In this document: positions 1 to 8,555 of the stretch, piece by piece | How the letters are laid out: each line of letters begins with the position of its first letter | Position numbering within the stretch: position 1 is the stretch's first letter | From: CAZMNY01 sp964567745 | Lineage (GTDB): Bacteria > Planctomycetota > Planctomycetia > Pirellulales > Pirellulaceae | Direction: 5' to 3' | DNA length: 64,000 bases | Assembly: GCA_964567745.1 (NCBI GenBank) | Contig: CAZMNY010000024.1 | Span: forward strand, 62,001-126,000 | Notes under the pieces: model-generated | What the model was told of the DNA's origin: nothing | Database searches by the model: none | What the model saw: only the letters and a program-made list of their open reading frames with translations | Translations under genes and position numbers: made by a program

Positions 1-1671
1 GGCGGCATGGGTGGCGGTATGGGCGGCGGCATGGGTGGCGGTATGGGCGGCGGCATGGGCGGCGGCATGGGCGGCGGCGGCATGGGCGGCATGGGTGGCG
101 GCGGCATGGGCGGCATGGGCGGAGGCGGCGGAATGTTCGCTGTTGAAGACGAAGTCGCTCCTGGCTCGAAGAAAGCCGACTCGGCTTTGAAGCTTGCTCC
201 TGCTGCAAAGAAGCCAACGGTTCAGCGAAAAGCTCAACCGAAGAAGGCTGCTGCGAAGATTACTTTGAACGTCAAAGAAGACCAGTCGACTGCCGAGGCA
301 TGGGACGAGCACTTTGCGAGCAAGGACGAAGATCCTGCCGCAGTTCGTCAAGCGGTTCGAGAGTTGATGGGCGCCAAGCGTTTCGACGAGACAGTCGAAA
401 TGATCATGGCTTCCCTGCGAAACGGCCAGGTTCAACCTTGGATGTACGAAGCTTTGGGTTTGGCGATGAAGGCGGGTGAGCGACCGGATAGCGAAATCGA
501 ACGAGCTTTGATGTCGGCTGTCGACTTCGGCGAAAACAGCGAAATGCTGATTTACATCGCCGGCTACCTTTCGAAACTCGGTCTCGACCAACGAGCGTTG
601 CATCTCTACCAAGAGATTTCTTCGCAACTTCCCATGCGGCCTGAGCCCTACGTTGCCGGTCTGAACATCGCTCAGCGATTGGACGACGAAGATGGCATCC
701 GCTGGGCCTGCAAAGGCATCCTCAGCCAAGCTTGGCCGAAAGAGCATCGCGCGATTGAGCAGCGTGCTCGACGTATCGCCAAATCGCTTTACGGTCAGAT
801 GTTGACCGACGACGCGAAAGCGGCGGAGAAGTTCAAGACGGAATTGGAAGCGTCGATGACCCGCGATTGTCTCGTCCGAGTCACTTGGACCGGCGATGCT
901 GACATCGACCTGATGGTTGAAGATCCTTCGGGTGCCGTCTGCTCGCACCGTAGTCCGTTTTCAGCGGGCGGCGGAGTGCTGATGGGCGACACCTATGCTC
1001 GACCTAACGGCGCGACGTTGAGAGGTTATTCGGAATCGTACGTTTGCCCCAAAGGCTTCACGGGCGAATACCGCATGTTGCTCCGCCGTATCTGGGGCGA
1101 CGTTACGGCTGGCCGAGTGACCGTCGATATCTACACGAATTATGGCGCCAAGGATGAAAAGCACATCCATCGCCAACTTCAAATTGGTGAAAAAGACGCG
1201 CTCGTTATCTTCGAAGTACCCAACGGCCGTCGCCAGCACATGCTGGAAGCTGTGCAACTGGGGAACATGGCGAACAAGCACGTTAATCTTGGTCGAGCCC
1301 TGTTGGCTCAACAACTTGACTCGGCCAGCAGCAGTGATGGCGGCCGAGCTCTGCGTGATTTCGAATTGGCTCGACGCCGACGCGGCGGCTTGCCTTTCCG
1401 TCGTCCGAAAAGCGTCGGCTACCGACCGCAAATCACCGTGCTTCCTGAAGGAACTAACCTCTCGTTGACCTCGGTCATCGTTTCGCCCGATCGACGCTAC
1501 GTCCGAATCGGCATTCCGCCCGTTCCGATTTTCACCGGTATCGGCGATGTCACGACCTTCAACTTTGTGTCCGGCAACACGGGCGGCGGCGGTGGTGGTG
1601 GTGGTGGCGGCGGCTTCGGCGGAGGTGGCGGAGGTGGCGGCTTCGGCGGAGGCGGTGGTTTTGGAACGTAA
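1..1671 (+). CDS. Gly-rich protein with TPR-like and DUF2135-like regions, 5' truncated
   Basis: The frame is open from base 1, so the true start lies upstream of the window. The visible part begins with about 14 repeats of MGGG/GGMGG type, followed by a Lys/Ala-rich linker, a helical TPR-like region around residues 100-270, and a beta-rich region around residues 285-400 (start TRDCLVRVTWTGDADIDLMV) that resembles DUF2135/YfaP-type domains. It ends in a nearly pure Gly tail with two GGGF breaks. In planctomycetes such C-terminal parts usually belong to very large exported or surface proteins; the N-terminal domain cannot be seen here. A clear terminator follows. No enzymatic motif is visible and the function is unknown. 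The domain similarity is from memory of the family pattern, not from a search. Confidence 0.85.
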   Translation, partial: GGMGGGMGGGMGGGMGGGMGGGMGGGGMGGMGGGGMGGMGGGGGMFAVEDEVAPGSKKADSALKLAPAAKKPTVQRKAQPKKAAAKITLNVKEDQSTAEAWDEHFASKDEDPAAVRQAVRELMGAKRFDETVEMIMASLRNGQVQPWMYEALGLAMKAGERPDSEIERALMSAVDFGENSEMLIYIAGYLSKLGLDQRALHLYQEISSQLPMRPEPYVAGLNIAQRLDDEDGIRWACKGILSQAWPKEHRAIEQRARRIAKSLYGQMLTDDAKAAEKFKTELEASMTRDCLVRVTWTGDADIDLMVEDPSGAVCSHRSPFSAGGGVLMGDTYARPNGATLRGYSESYVCPKGFTGEYRMLLRRIWGDVTAGRVTVDIYTNYGAKDEKHIHRQLQIGEKDALVIFEVPNGRRQHMLEAVQLGNMANKHVNLGRALLAQQLDSASSSDGGRALRDFELARRRRGGLPFRRPKSVGYRPQITVLPEGTNLSLTSVIVSPDRRYVRIGIPPVPIFTGIGDVTTFNFVSGNTGGGGGGGGGGGFGGGGGGGGFGGGGGFGT

Positions 1672-1722
1672 GATTCTTGAAAGGGCGATGGACCGCTAAT
1701 CGGACCAGCTACGAGTCTACTC

Positions 1723-1757
1723 AAAGGGCCGCGCAATCGTGCGGCCCTTTTTGTTTT
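1723..1757 (+). terminator. Rho-independent terminator
   Basis: Ten-base perfect stem AAAGGGCCGC / GCGGCCCTTT with an 8-base loop, followed by TTGTTTT. It sits 51 bases after the stop codon of the Gly-rich gene and separates it from tsaD. Confidence 0.9.
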
Positions 1758-1834
1758 GCGTCTCCGCTTGTCTTGCGTCCCTGCCCAGGCATCCTCTGCC
1801 CATTTGCTGACGCTCCGTGTATTCTGAACTGGCC

Positions 1835-2860
1835 ATGATATTTCTAACGATCGAATCAACCTGCGACGAGACTGCGGCAGCGGTTGTCAATACCGAGCTC
1901 GAAGTGCTCTCGTCCGTCGTCGCCTCGCAGGAGGATCTGCACCGCCAGTTCAAGGGAGTGGTTCCTGAGATTGCCGCCCGAGCTCATTTGGAGCGGATTC
2001 TACCGGTCATTGATGAGGCGATTCGCAAAGCGGGAGTCACGTTGTCTGAATTGGATGCCGTTGCGGTAGCCAACACGCCAGGCCTTGCCGGTTCTTTGCT
2101 TGTCGGTCTTGTCGCCGCGAAGACGCTTTGCTGGGCTCACGATCTCCCTCTGATCGCCGTGAATCACCTTCACGCCCACATTTACGCCTGCCGAATGGCT
2201 GCCGAGCGCGACGTGTTTCCCTGTGTGGGTCTGATCGTTAGCGGCGGTCACAGCAGCCTGTACCGGTGCGATTCGGCTTCCGAATTCGAATACCTTGGCG
2301 GAACGATTGACGACGCGGCCGGTGAAGCTTTCGACAAAGTGGCCAGCATGTTGGGATTGGCGTATCCTGGTGGTCCATCGATTTCTCGAGCCGCCGAATC
2401 TGGTGACCCCACAGCATTCCCCTTTCCACGTCCGTTGCTCAGGGATCGCAGTCGACTCGACTTCAGTTTTAGCGGCCTCAAGACCGCTGTCCGTTATCAA
2501 GTCGCCGGGATAGGACGGCCGGACTTTGAGAACCTGCACCTGCCCGAGCAAACGGTGGCCGATGTGGCCGCCAGTTTTCAGGCAGCCGTCGTCGATTGCC
2601 TGGTGGGAAAGACAATGCTTGCTCTCGAGAAAACGGGACTCCGTCAACTGTGCGTCGGCGGCGGAGTCGGTGCGAATCGGATGCTCCGCGAACGGTTGGC
2701 GGAGGCTTGCAGAGAAGCCCAGATCGAACTTGAAATCGCGCCCATCAAGTGGTGCACCGACAATGCCGCCATGGGAGCGATCGCTGCGGAACGGCTCGTG
2801 GACGGCAAGTTCGAGCCGCTCTCACTGGCTGCCTTCCCGGGTCTGGTGCGGCCCAAATAG
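1835..2860 (+). CDS. tsaD: tRNA N6-adenosine threonylcarbamoyltransferase TsaD
   Basis: TsaD transfers the threonylcarbamoyl group from TC-AMP to A37 of ANN-decoding tRNAs, working with TsaB and TsaE in the cytoplasm. The protein starts MIFLTIESTCDETAAAVV, the typical N-terminus of the Kae1/TsaD ASKHA fold. The HLHAH motif places metal-binding histidines at residues 111 and 115 of the chosen start, the same numbering as in E. coli. GGGVGANRMLR and CTDNAAMGA near the C-terminus are also family-typical. An in-frame ATG lies 18 bases upstream, but the internal ATG gives the standard N-terminus. Length 341 residues fits the family. It appears monocistronic, between a terminator and the next gene's unusual leader. 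Confidence 0.96.
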   Translation: MIFLTIESTCDETAAAVVNTELEVLSSVVASQEDLHRQFKGVVPEIAARAHLERILPVIDEAIRKAGVTLSELDAVAVANTPGLAGSLLVGLVAAKTLCWAHDLPLIAVNHLHAHIYACRMAAERDVFPCVGLIVSGGHSSLYRCDSASEFEYLGGTIDDAAGEAFDKVASMLGLAYPGGPSISRAAESGDPTAFPFPRPLLRDRSRLDFSFSGLKTAVRYQVAGIGRPDFENLHLPEQTVADVAASFQAAVVDCLVGKTMLALEKTGLRQLCVGGGVGANRMLRERLAEACREAQIELEIAPIKWCTDNAAMGAIAAERLVDGKFEPLSLAAFPGLVRPK

Positions 2861-3069
2861 AGGCGCGTCTTTGCGCCAGCCTTCGGCGATCCGGCTAAAC
2901 CAAGGAACCGTGCGAACCGATAAGATAGTTAGATGCGCCAGCGTTGCATCTATCTATCCTGCCTATGCTCTCCCCTTTGCCCTTGTTCGCAGCCGGCCGT
3001 CAAGCTGTCTGTTCCCGCCCGGGCTTCCGCGTTACACTCCCCCCCGCGCCGTTCCGCGCTCACGGATCC

Positions 3070-4137
3070 ATGATTGTGACATCGCTGTTCTTCCGAACAC
3101 TTCGACTTGGGGTCGCAATATGGCTGCTAATGGCCATTGGGCGAGTGCATGCGCAGTTTCGTCATCCGGCAATCGAAGCATCGGGCACACTGGCGTCATT
3201 GTTCGAGTCGGAGTCGGTCGAACGGGTTGTCTCTAGACGAGAATGGCTCGATCAGTCGCGTATCGCGGACGACCTTCATCTTGACAGGCAAGCGCTCTCG
3301 CAGGGATTCGACGAGCACACAATCAACTTGGACCATTACACGGTGCCAGGCGGTCAAAGCTTGATCATCGACGACCCTCCTTGGCATTGGCAAGCGCTGC
3401 CGAAAGGTTTGGTTTATCGGCCCTATATGGCGGGTCGCAAAGAGCCTCGGCTTGGCGGTTACATCATTAGTTCCAAAGACGATGCGACGCTCTGGGAAGG
3501 GACCATGGGCGCCCAGGTCGGTTTGCTCCGCTTCGGCAACAACGATCCGTTTTACCCAGAGGGATTTCAGTTGGACGTCGAGGCTGCTGCGGACATTCGC
3601 CTCGACCTTTCCTCAGACGTCGATGTGCGGTCGGCGGATTATCGAGCCGGACTTCCCCTATCGTACGGCTACGGTCGGCATCGGACTCGCTTCGGCTATT
3701 ACCACCTCAGTTCGCATCTTGGCGACGAGTTCATGATTAGCAATCCCGGTTTCACTCGGCTCAATTTTTCTCGAGACGTGTTGATTCTCGGTCACTGCTA
3801 TTTCATCGACGATCGCACGCGGGTTTATGGCGAGATGGGATGGGCGTTCGCCTCCGAGGTGAGCGAGCCGTGGGAGTTTCAATTCGGCATTGACCACGCG
3901 TCCTACTTGCCCACCGGACTTCGCGGAGCTCCGTTTTACGCGCTCCATGGGCACCTCCGCGAAGAGCTGAATTTTGGCGGCTATTTTTCGATGCAAGTCG
4001 GCTGGGCCTGGGTCGGCGAACGGAGCGGCAATCGCCTGCGAATGGGGCTTTTCTATCTAGGCGGCGAGAGCAGTCAGTATTCCTTCTTTGACGAATACGA
4101 ACGCGTCGTCGGCTTCGGCGTTTGGTACGATCTCTGA
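3070..4137 (+). CDS. DUF1207 family secreted protein
   Basis: An exported protein of about 355 residues. Starting at ATG 3070 gives a classical signal peptide (MIVTSLFFRTLRLG, hydrophobic core, then GRVHAQF); the open frame extends to 2944 but that part lacks protein-like composition. The body has alternating aromatic/Gly strands (for example GYGRHRTRFGYYHLSSHLGD) and ends GLFYLGGESSQYSFF...GFGVWYDL, which I recognise as the DUF1207 pattern. The beta-strand periodicity suggests an outer-membrane or porin-like barrel, but this is inference. It converges on the DUF3179 gene, with 36 bases between the stops. No function is known to me for the family. Confidence 0.82.
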   Translation: MIVTSLFFRTLRLGVAIWLLMAIGRVHAQFRHPAIEASGTLASLFESESVERVVSRREWLDQSRIADDLHLDRQALSQGFDEHTINLDHYTVPGGQSLIIDDPPWHWQALPKGLVYRPYMAGRKEPRLGGYIISSKDDATLWEGTMGAQVGLLRFGNNDPFYPEGFQLDVEAAADIRLDLSSDVDVRSADYRAGLPLSYGYGRHRTRFGYYHLSSHLGDEFMISNPGFTRLNFSRDVLILGHCYFIDDRTRVYGEMGWAFASEVSEPWEFQFGIDHASYLPTGLRGAPFYALHGHLREELNFGGYFSMQVGWAWVGERSGNRLRMGLFYLGGESSQYSFFDEYERVVGFGVWYDL

Positions 4138-4173
4138 TCCGACGGCGGTCTTCATGTGACGAGGTGTCCGACC

Positions 4174-5274
4174 TCAATTGGAAGGCGAATTCCGTTGAGA
4201 CGCCTGGCGGCTCGGCGGATTCCAAAGCGTGACGTCGGTGTGGGCGTGATATGTATTCCAAGTTGCGTGATCCGAGATTATCCCAGGCAACCGCCGCAGT
4301 CGCTCCCCACGGTATTCCCCCTCGACGGCGACACCCTGGAACAAGTCCCATCGCGACCCAGTTTCTTTGTCGACCAAGAAGCCGTCGTCAGCCGCTTCAA
4401 ACGTCAGCACATTGCCTTTCACGCGACGTTCGTAGAGCATGGCGGTATAGGACGGTTGATCGATCGTCGCGAGGATGGGCATGTCGCCGAACATGTCGTT
4501 CGCCAGTTTATGTTCCATTAAGGCGAGCAGCGGCCAGTCTCGCGTAGTCTTGCCGTCGGTCAGAGCGATCACGAGTCCGTCGCCAGCATAGCTCATCATG
4601 TCCAGAAAATAGGTCGATGAAGATCGCGGCATCATCACGACGGTTGTTTCGGGGTATCGAGCGCGCCACGCGCCCCAAGTACTCATGGCCGAGGGGATGA
4701 CGTCAAGCTTTTCTCCGACTAGGGGGCCTCGCATGCATTCGCCAAGTATGTGGCTCCATAAACTGCCAGTCTCCTTGTCGACCATGACGAGGCTGTTTTC
4801 CCAGAGTAATCCGGAAACGCCGAATTGCAGCGGTTGGCTTTTCGCCTCACGGACATACACGATGCCGTTGTGACAAAGATGTCACCACGTCGCCGCGATG
4901 GCCTTCCCGCCAAGCGTGTCGTTGAACACTTCTCGTTCAGGACCGGTCATCACATTCAGTGGCCAAGCGCGAGCTTCGCCATTGATCTCGACGGCGAGGA
5001 CGAGTTCGTCTTCATCTATTTGCTCTTTGACGTCTGCGGCATTGAGAGTTTCAAAGCCGGATACGAGCGGCGGTCGAGGAACGACTTGGATAGGAGAAAA
5101 CGTCTCGGGCGTCGGTGGATCTTTGCCCAGGAGAAAGCTTGGCGCCCCTATCGCTTGGTTCTCTGGCAAGTTGCGATCACGGCCCTCCGGCAACGTCGAG
5201 TAAACGAGCAATGCGAAAATGATCACGATGCCAATGCCGCCGAGGGCTCGGTTGAGGCGAGAGCGGTTTTTCAT
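4174..5274 (-). CDS. DUF3179 protein with in-frame UGA at a conserved Cys (candidate selenoprotein)
   Basis: One frame of 367 codons runs from ATG 5274 to TGA 4174, interrupted only by TGA at 4882-4884. The start has a strong ribosome site (AGGAG, 7 bases away) and an N-terminal membrane anchor (about residues 10-26). The body matches DUF3179: NDTLGGKAIAATW, then UGA-H-L-C-H-N-G-I-V-Y, then FGVSGLLWENSLVMVDKETG and GPLVGEKL. The family normally reads [WYF]-C-x-L-C at this place, so UGA replaces the first Cys of the CxxC and gives U131-x-x-C134 if read as selenocysteine. The 235 codons after the UGA remain open and family-like, so this is not a decayed gene. Alternatives are a recent nonsense mutation or a sequencing error (TGC or TGT to TGA). 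DUF3179 has no firm biochemical role known to me. It converges on the DUF1207 gene. Confidence 0.85.
4849..4868 (-). promoter_or_regulatory. SECIS-like stem-loop downstream of the in-frame UGA
   Basis: On the minus strand the RNA folds as ACGG-CAU / loop CGUGU / AUG-U-CCGU: a 7-bp stem with one bulged U on the 3' side and a 5-base loop with G in second position. The stem begins 13 bases after the UGA and the loop 20 bases after it. This fits the bacterial SECIS rules as I remember them (short stem, small apical loop about 16-37 bases after UGA, G among the first two loop bases). In E. coli fdhF the bulged U is on the 5' side, so this is similar and not identical. Short hairpins occur by chance in GC-rich DNA. 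Confidence 0.45.
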
Positions 5275-6136
5275 AGTGGTTCTCCTAAGCCTGCGAGTCG
5301 AGGATCGTTCGGCCGGACTCGGACAAAACAGTCCTTTGCCGTTCCGCTAATAGTATCCGCTGTCTCATCAACGGCGACTGTACGATGTTTCACGCAGCTT
5401 AGCCCTGCAAAGCTTAAACGTTGTTGTTGGTTTATCGCGAAGCTGAGGTAGTGGCGGGTAGGAGGATCTAAAACGCATCTAAGGGCTTTGACTCTGTGTG
5501 CCACTCGTTTCGGCCTCGGCGAATGGCCCATAGAAGCAAGATCGCGCGCTCGGCCGACCAGTTGGGATCGCAATACCCAGGGCGGCGCCGACGCTCGTTT
5601 CACTCACATCGACTCTGCCTGGGCTACGATGAGGTTGAGCTTCGACCAACACGAGCGAACACCCTGATTCTTCCTCTTGATTTTTTCTTCGAGGCATCGC
5701 GGTTCGACTCGTGTGAAACGGGAACGCTGCGAAGCACTTTGGGCGAGTCATTTACGCAATCGGGATCGCTTGCGCGTGCCCCCTCTCTCGGGCCCTCGCG
5801 CGTCTGGAGAGGCGGCTCCTTACTTTTGTCGGCGTGAACAATTGGGTCAAAAACACGGAGCGTTTCCACGCTAAACTTCACGGGATGCAATTGAGTGCAA
5901 AGTGCAAAACGAATAGACCCAACGAGCTTGCTCGTTTGGTGAAACAGATTCGCAGCTAACAGCTCGCGCTCTCCCACGACAGGCCTCGCGACAACGGTGG
6001 CCTCGCCCCTCCGTCACCTTGATCGCCGCCGTGACGGCCACTGCCAGAAGGCACGGCGACGGGGCTTAGCGGCGAGATCGCCAGAGGTCGCTCGAAGCGT
6101 TACCAACTGCGGCTGTGATCGCGCATAATATCAGCT
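5275..6136. other. 862-base intergenic region without a convincing gene
   Basis: No open frame here has protein-like composition, a ribosome site or a familiar motif. The 5' leader and promoter of the DUF3179 gene must lie near its left end. A 7-bp inverted repeat CCGTCAC/GTGACGG with a 13-base spacer is at 6011-6037, without a T-run. No tRNA cloverleaf was seen. The stretch may hold a decayed gene or an unrecognised RNA. Confidence 0.5.
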
Positions 6137-7126
6137 ATGAACCAGTCGAGTCGTCAACTTGTTTGTCACCAATGCGGGGCGACGCGAGCCGTAACTCAGA
6201 ATGAGTCACGTCGGAATAGCGTCTGTCATGCTTGCGGCGCTGAATTGATAGAATCTCCGCTTACGGTGCCCGTGGCTTTGCCGGTCGAAGACGCGCCGGC
6301 GCCTCATCCGCATCCTGTCGTCGCGCAGCCAATAGATCAGCCTCACAGCTCACCGCAAACGGAGCCGCTTGCCGATCCTCAATCGGATGCCGTGGCGTCT
6401 CAGGACGATGAGGCGTATGAGGAGGTCGATGAACAATATGGTTCGGGATGGATATCAGAAAACGCCGTAATCATCCTCGCGGCCACCGGGCTGTTGGCTG
6501 TGGCGGGCGTCGTCTTGGGGCTCGCCTGGGGCGGGTTTCAGTTCGGTCCGAGCCAAGGCATTGAGGATCCAAACGTCGGAGCCGATCAAGGGCCCAAGCT
6601 GATCGTGGCGCCGGCCACGCTCGTCGATGCATCGCGAAAGTCGGTGAGACGGAACGGAGTCAAAGTTAAAATTGTTTCCGCGTCCTATGACCGTCTTTGG
6701 ACGAAGAATGCGACGAGACAAGTTGGTCGCAGCGAGCAGACGCTGATGACCGTTCGGCTGCGGATTACCAATCAGGAGGAGACTCATCGCGAGTTTTCCG
6801 GTTGGCGAGCCGGCAGCGGCGCGGCGTTAGATGATTCCAATGGCGGCGAATACGAGGCCTTGTCGTTTGACGAATGGGCCTCGGTGCAGGGTGCATCGGA
6901 CAATACCGAATTGCCGTCCGGAGTGGTCGTCGAAGACATTGTCGTCTTTCGCCCTCTCGTATCGGTGAACGTCGGCGAAATTGAGTGGCTTCGAGTCCGG
7001 TTGCCTGCCGCGGCGTATGGCGGAGTCGGCGATTACTACTTTGAGATTCCGGCGAGCATGATTGACGGACCGACTGACGATCCGCCTCCTCCGAACTGGC
7101 TCGAGGAGCCGCCCTCCAGCAATTGA
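6137..7126 (+). CDS. Zinc-ribbon single-pass membrane protein, unknown function
   Basis: 329 residues. The N-terminus carries two CxxC pairs (CHQCG at about residue 11 and CHACG at about 32), a typical zinc ribbon. A Pro/His-rich acidic linker follows, then one transmembrane segment around residues 110-132 (AVIILAATGLLAVAGVVLG), and a C-terminal domain of about 170 residues with LMTVRLRITNQEE, reminiscent of DUF4352-type immunoglobulin-like folds. The likely topology is a cytoplasmic zinc ribbon with the C-terminal domain outside. This architecture is common in planctomycetes and has no assigned function known to me. It stands 160 bases before the OleD-like gene. Confidence 0.8.
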   Translation: MNQSSRQLVCHQCGATRAVTQNESRRNSVCHACGAELIESPLTVPVALPVEDAPAPHPHPVVAQPIDQPHSSPQTEPLADPQSDAVASQDDEAYEEVDEQYGSGWISENAVIILAATGLLAVAGVVLGLAWGGFQFGPSQGIEDPNVGADQGPKLIVAPATLVDASRKSVRRNGVKVKIVSASYDRLWTKNATRQVGRSEQTLMTVRLRITNQEETHREFSGWRAGSGAALDDSNGGEYEALSFDEWASVQGASDNTELPSGVVVEDIVVFRPLVSVNVGEIEWLRVRLPAAAYGGVGDYYFEIPASMIDGPTDDPPPPNWLEEPPSSN

Positions 7127-7286
7127 TTCCGGCGCGCGGAAAAAGCTATCGTGCTGGGCGGATTAGGCTCTGTTGCTTCTTCTCTCCAGGCAAAGACGCT
7201 ATAGCCAGCGACGTCTTTCTGCCATGTGGTGGTGGCGAAATGGTTCACGGCGTATTCTGTTGGTTTTTCGCCAGCTAATAAAATGG

Positions 7287-8294
7287 GTGAATCGAGTGCG
7301 AGCATTGGTGACCGGTGCGGGAGGTTTTCTTGGGCGTTATGTCGTCGAGCAGTTGCTCGCGCGTGGTTTCGACGTGCGCGGATTGGCTCGAGGAAACTAT
7401 CCCCAGTTGGCAGAATTAGGTGTCGAGTGTGTACGCGCTGACATCCGAGACAAGGACGCGGTTATCGATGCCTGTGAGGGCGTCGATGTTGTATTTCACA
7501 CCGCGGCGGTGGCCAGCATTTGGGGACCGTGGGACTGGTTTCATTCGATCAATACGTTGGGGACAGATCATGTGCTTGAAGGCTGTCGTCGCCATCGAAT
7601 TCCGCGGCTGGTCTACAGCAGCAGTCCGAGCGTGACATTCAGCGGCGTTGACCAATGCAACGTCGACGAGTCGGCGCCCTACTCTGATCGCTGGTTGTGC
7701 TATTATCCGCAGACCAAAGCGCTCGCGGAGCAAAACATTTTGGAGGCCAACTGTGATTCGCTTTCCACTTGCGCGCTACGACCACATTTGATTTGGGGGC
7801 CGCGTGACCAGCACTTGATTCCGCGGTTGATTGCTCGCGCGCGGAGTGGAAAACTAATGCGTATTGGCGACGGCGAGAATTTCGTCGACATGTCGTACGT
7901 CGCCAATGTCGCCGAGTCTCATCTTTTGGCGGCAGACGAACTAGCCCCTGGCGCCAACGTTTCCGGAAACGCTTATTTCATTTCGCAGGGCGAGCCGGTC
8001 AACTGTTGGGATTGGATCGATGACATCCTAGCGATGGTGGAACTGCCTCCGGTCAACCGCGCCATTTCGGCCCGATCGGCGTACGCGATCGGCGCGGTAT
8101 TCGAATCGGCCTATTGGCTGACTCGGCGTCGATCCGAGCCTCGCATGACTCGTTTCCTGGCGCGACAATTAGCCACATCGCACTATTTTTCGATTGAGCG
8201 AGCCGCACGCGATTTCGGATATTCGCCTCGAGTTTCGACTGAGGAGGGGATGGAGGAATTGGCGACGTGGTTGCGGAAAACCAGCCATCGCTGA
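7287..8294 (+). CDS. NAD(P)-dependent epimerase / 3-beta-HSD-type reductase, OleD-like
   Basis: Extended SDR fold of about 335 residues. The Rossmann motif TGAGGFLGRYV is at the N-terminus and the catalytic YxxxK is YPQTK, near position 145. The sequence style (VFHTAAVASIWGPW, LRPHLIWGPRD, YVANVAESHLLA) resembles 3-beta-hydroxysteroid dehydrogenase/OleD enzymes, which reduce 2-alkyl-3-oxoalkanoates or sterol-like ketones. GTG at 7287 is chosen because the Rossmann strand begins 4 codons later; GTG 7296 is also possible, and the open frame upstream has no protein-like sequence. It lies 261 bases upstream of the ketosynthase gene on the same strand, so it could supply the ketoreductase otherwise missing from that block. 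The substrate is unknown. Confidence 0.85.
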   Translation: MNRVRALVTGAGGFLGRYVVEQLLARGFDVRGLARGNYPQLAELGVECVRADIRDKDAVIDACEGVDVVFHTAAVASIWGPWDWFHSINTLGTDHVLEGCRRHRIPRLVYSSSPSVTFSGVDQCNVDESAPYSDRWLCYYPQTKALAEQNILEANCDSLSTCALRPHLIWGPRDQHLIPRLIARARSGKLMRIGDGENFVDMSYVANVAESHLLAADELAPGANVSGNAYFISQGEPVNCWDWIDDILAMVELPPVNRAISARSAYAIGAVFESAYWLTRRRSEPRMTRFLARQLATSHYFSIERAARDFGYSPRVSTEEGMEELATWLRKTSHR

Positions 8295-8555
8295 GCCGTT
8301 TGTTTTCCGCTCGACTCGCCGTAATTCGGCGACATTCAAGAAGTGTGCGATTTGATAGCGAAATCGCTGTTTTATTGACGGTTGTGGGTGTCCAGCGAGC
8401 ATTCTGGCGCCTTGTCTTCGGCTGGAAAAACCGATAATCTCGACGGTTTCGCCCGACCATTTGGGCTTCGCCGAGCCAATTGTGGCCGCGGGGACCTCGC
8501 AGGCTCCCGCCGGACTTGGCCGCTTTTGGAATTCCTTACGCCCAGTGCATCGCCG

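Noticed and set aside
1497..1859. Proline-rich minus-strand frame
   Set aside because: The Pro/Lys run is only the reverse complement of Gly codons and a terminator in the real gene.
4174..4860. Separate 228-codon gene starting at GTG 4860
   Set aside because: It is the second half of the DUF3179 protein in the same frame; no ribosome site, and the start would lie in the middle of the conserved domain.
5496..5977. Small frames on both strands in the 862-base intergenic region
   Set aside because: No conserved-looking composition, start signal or known motif; overlapping on both strands.
6011..6037. Inverted repeat CCGTCAC/GTGACGG as terminator or riboswitch
   Set aside because: Loop of 13 bases, no T-run and no gene end next to it.
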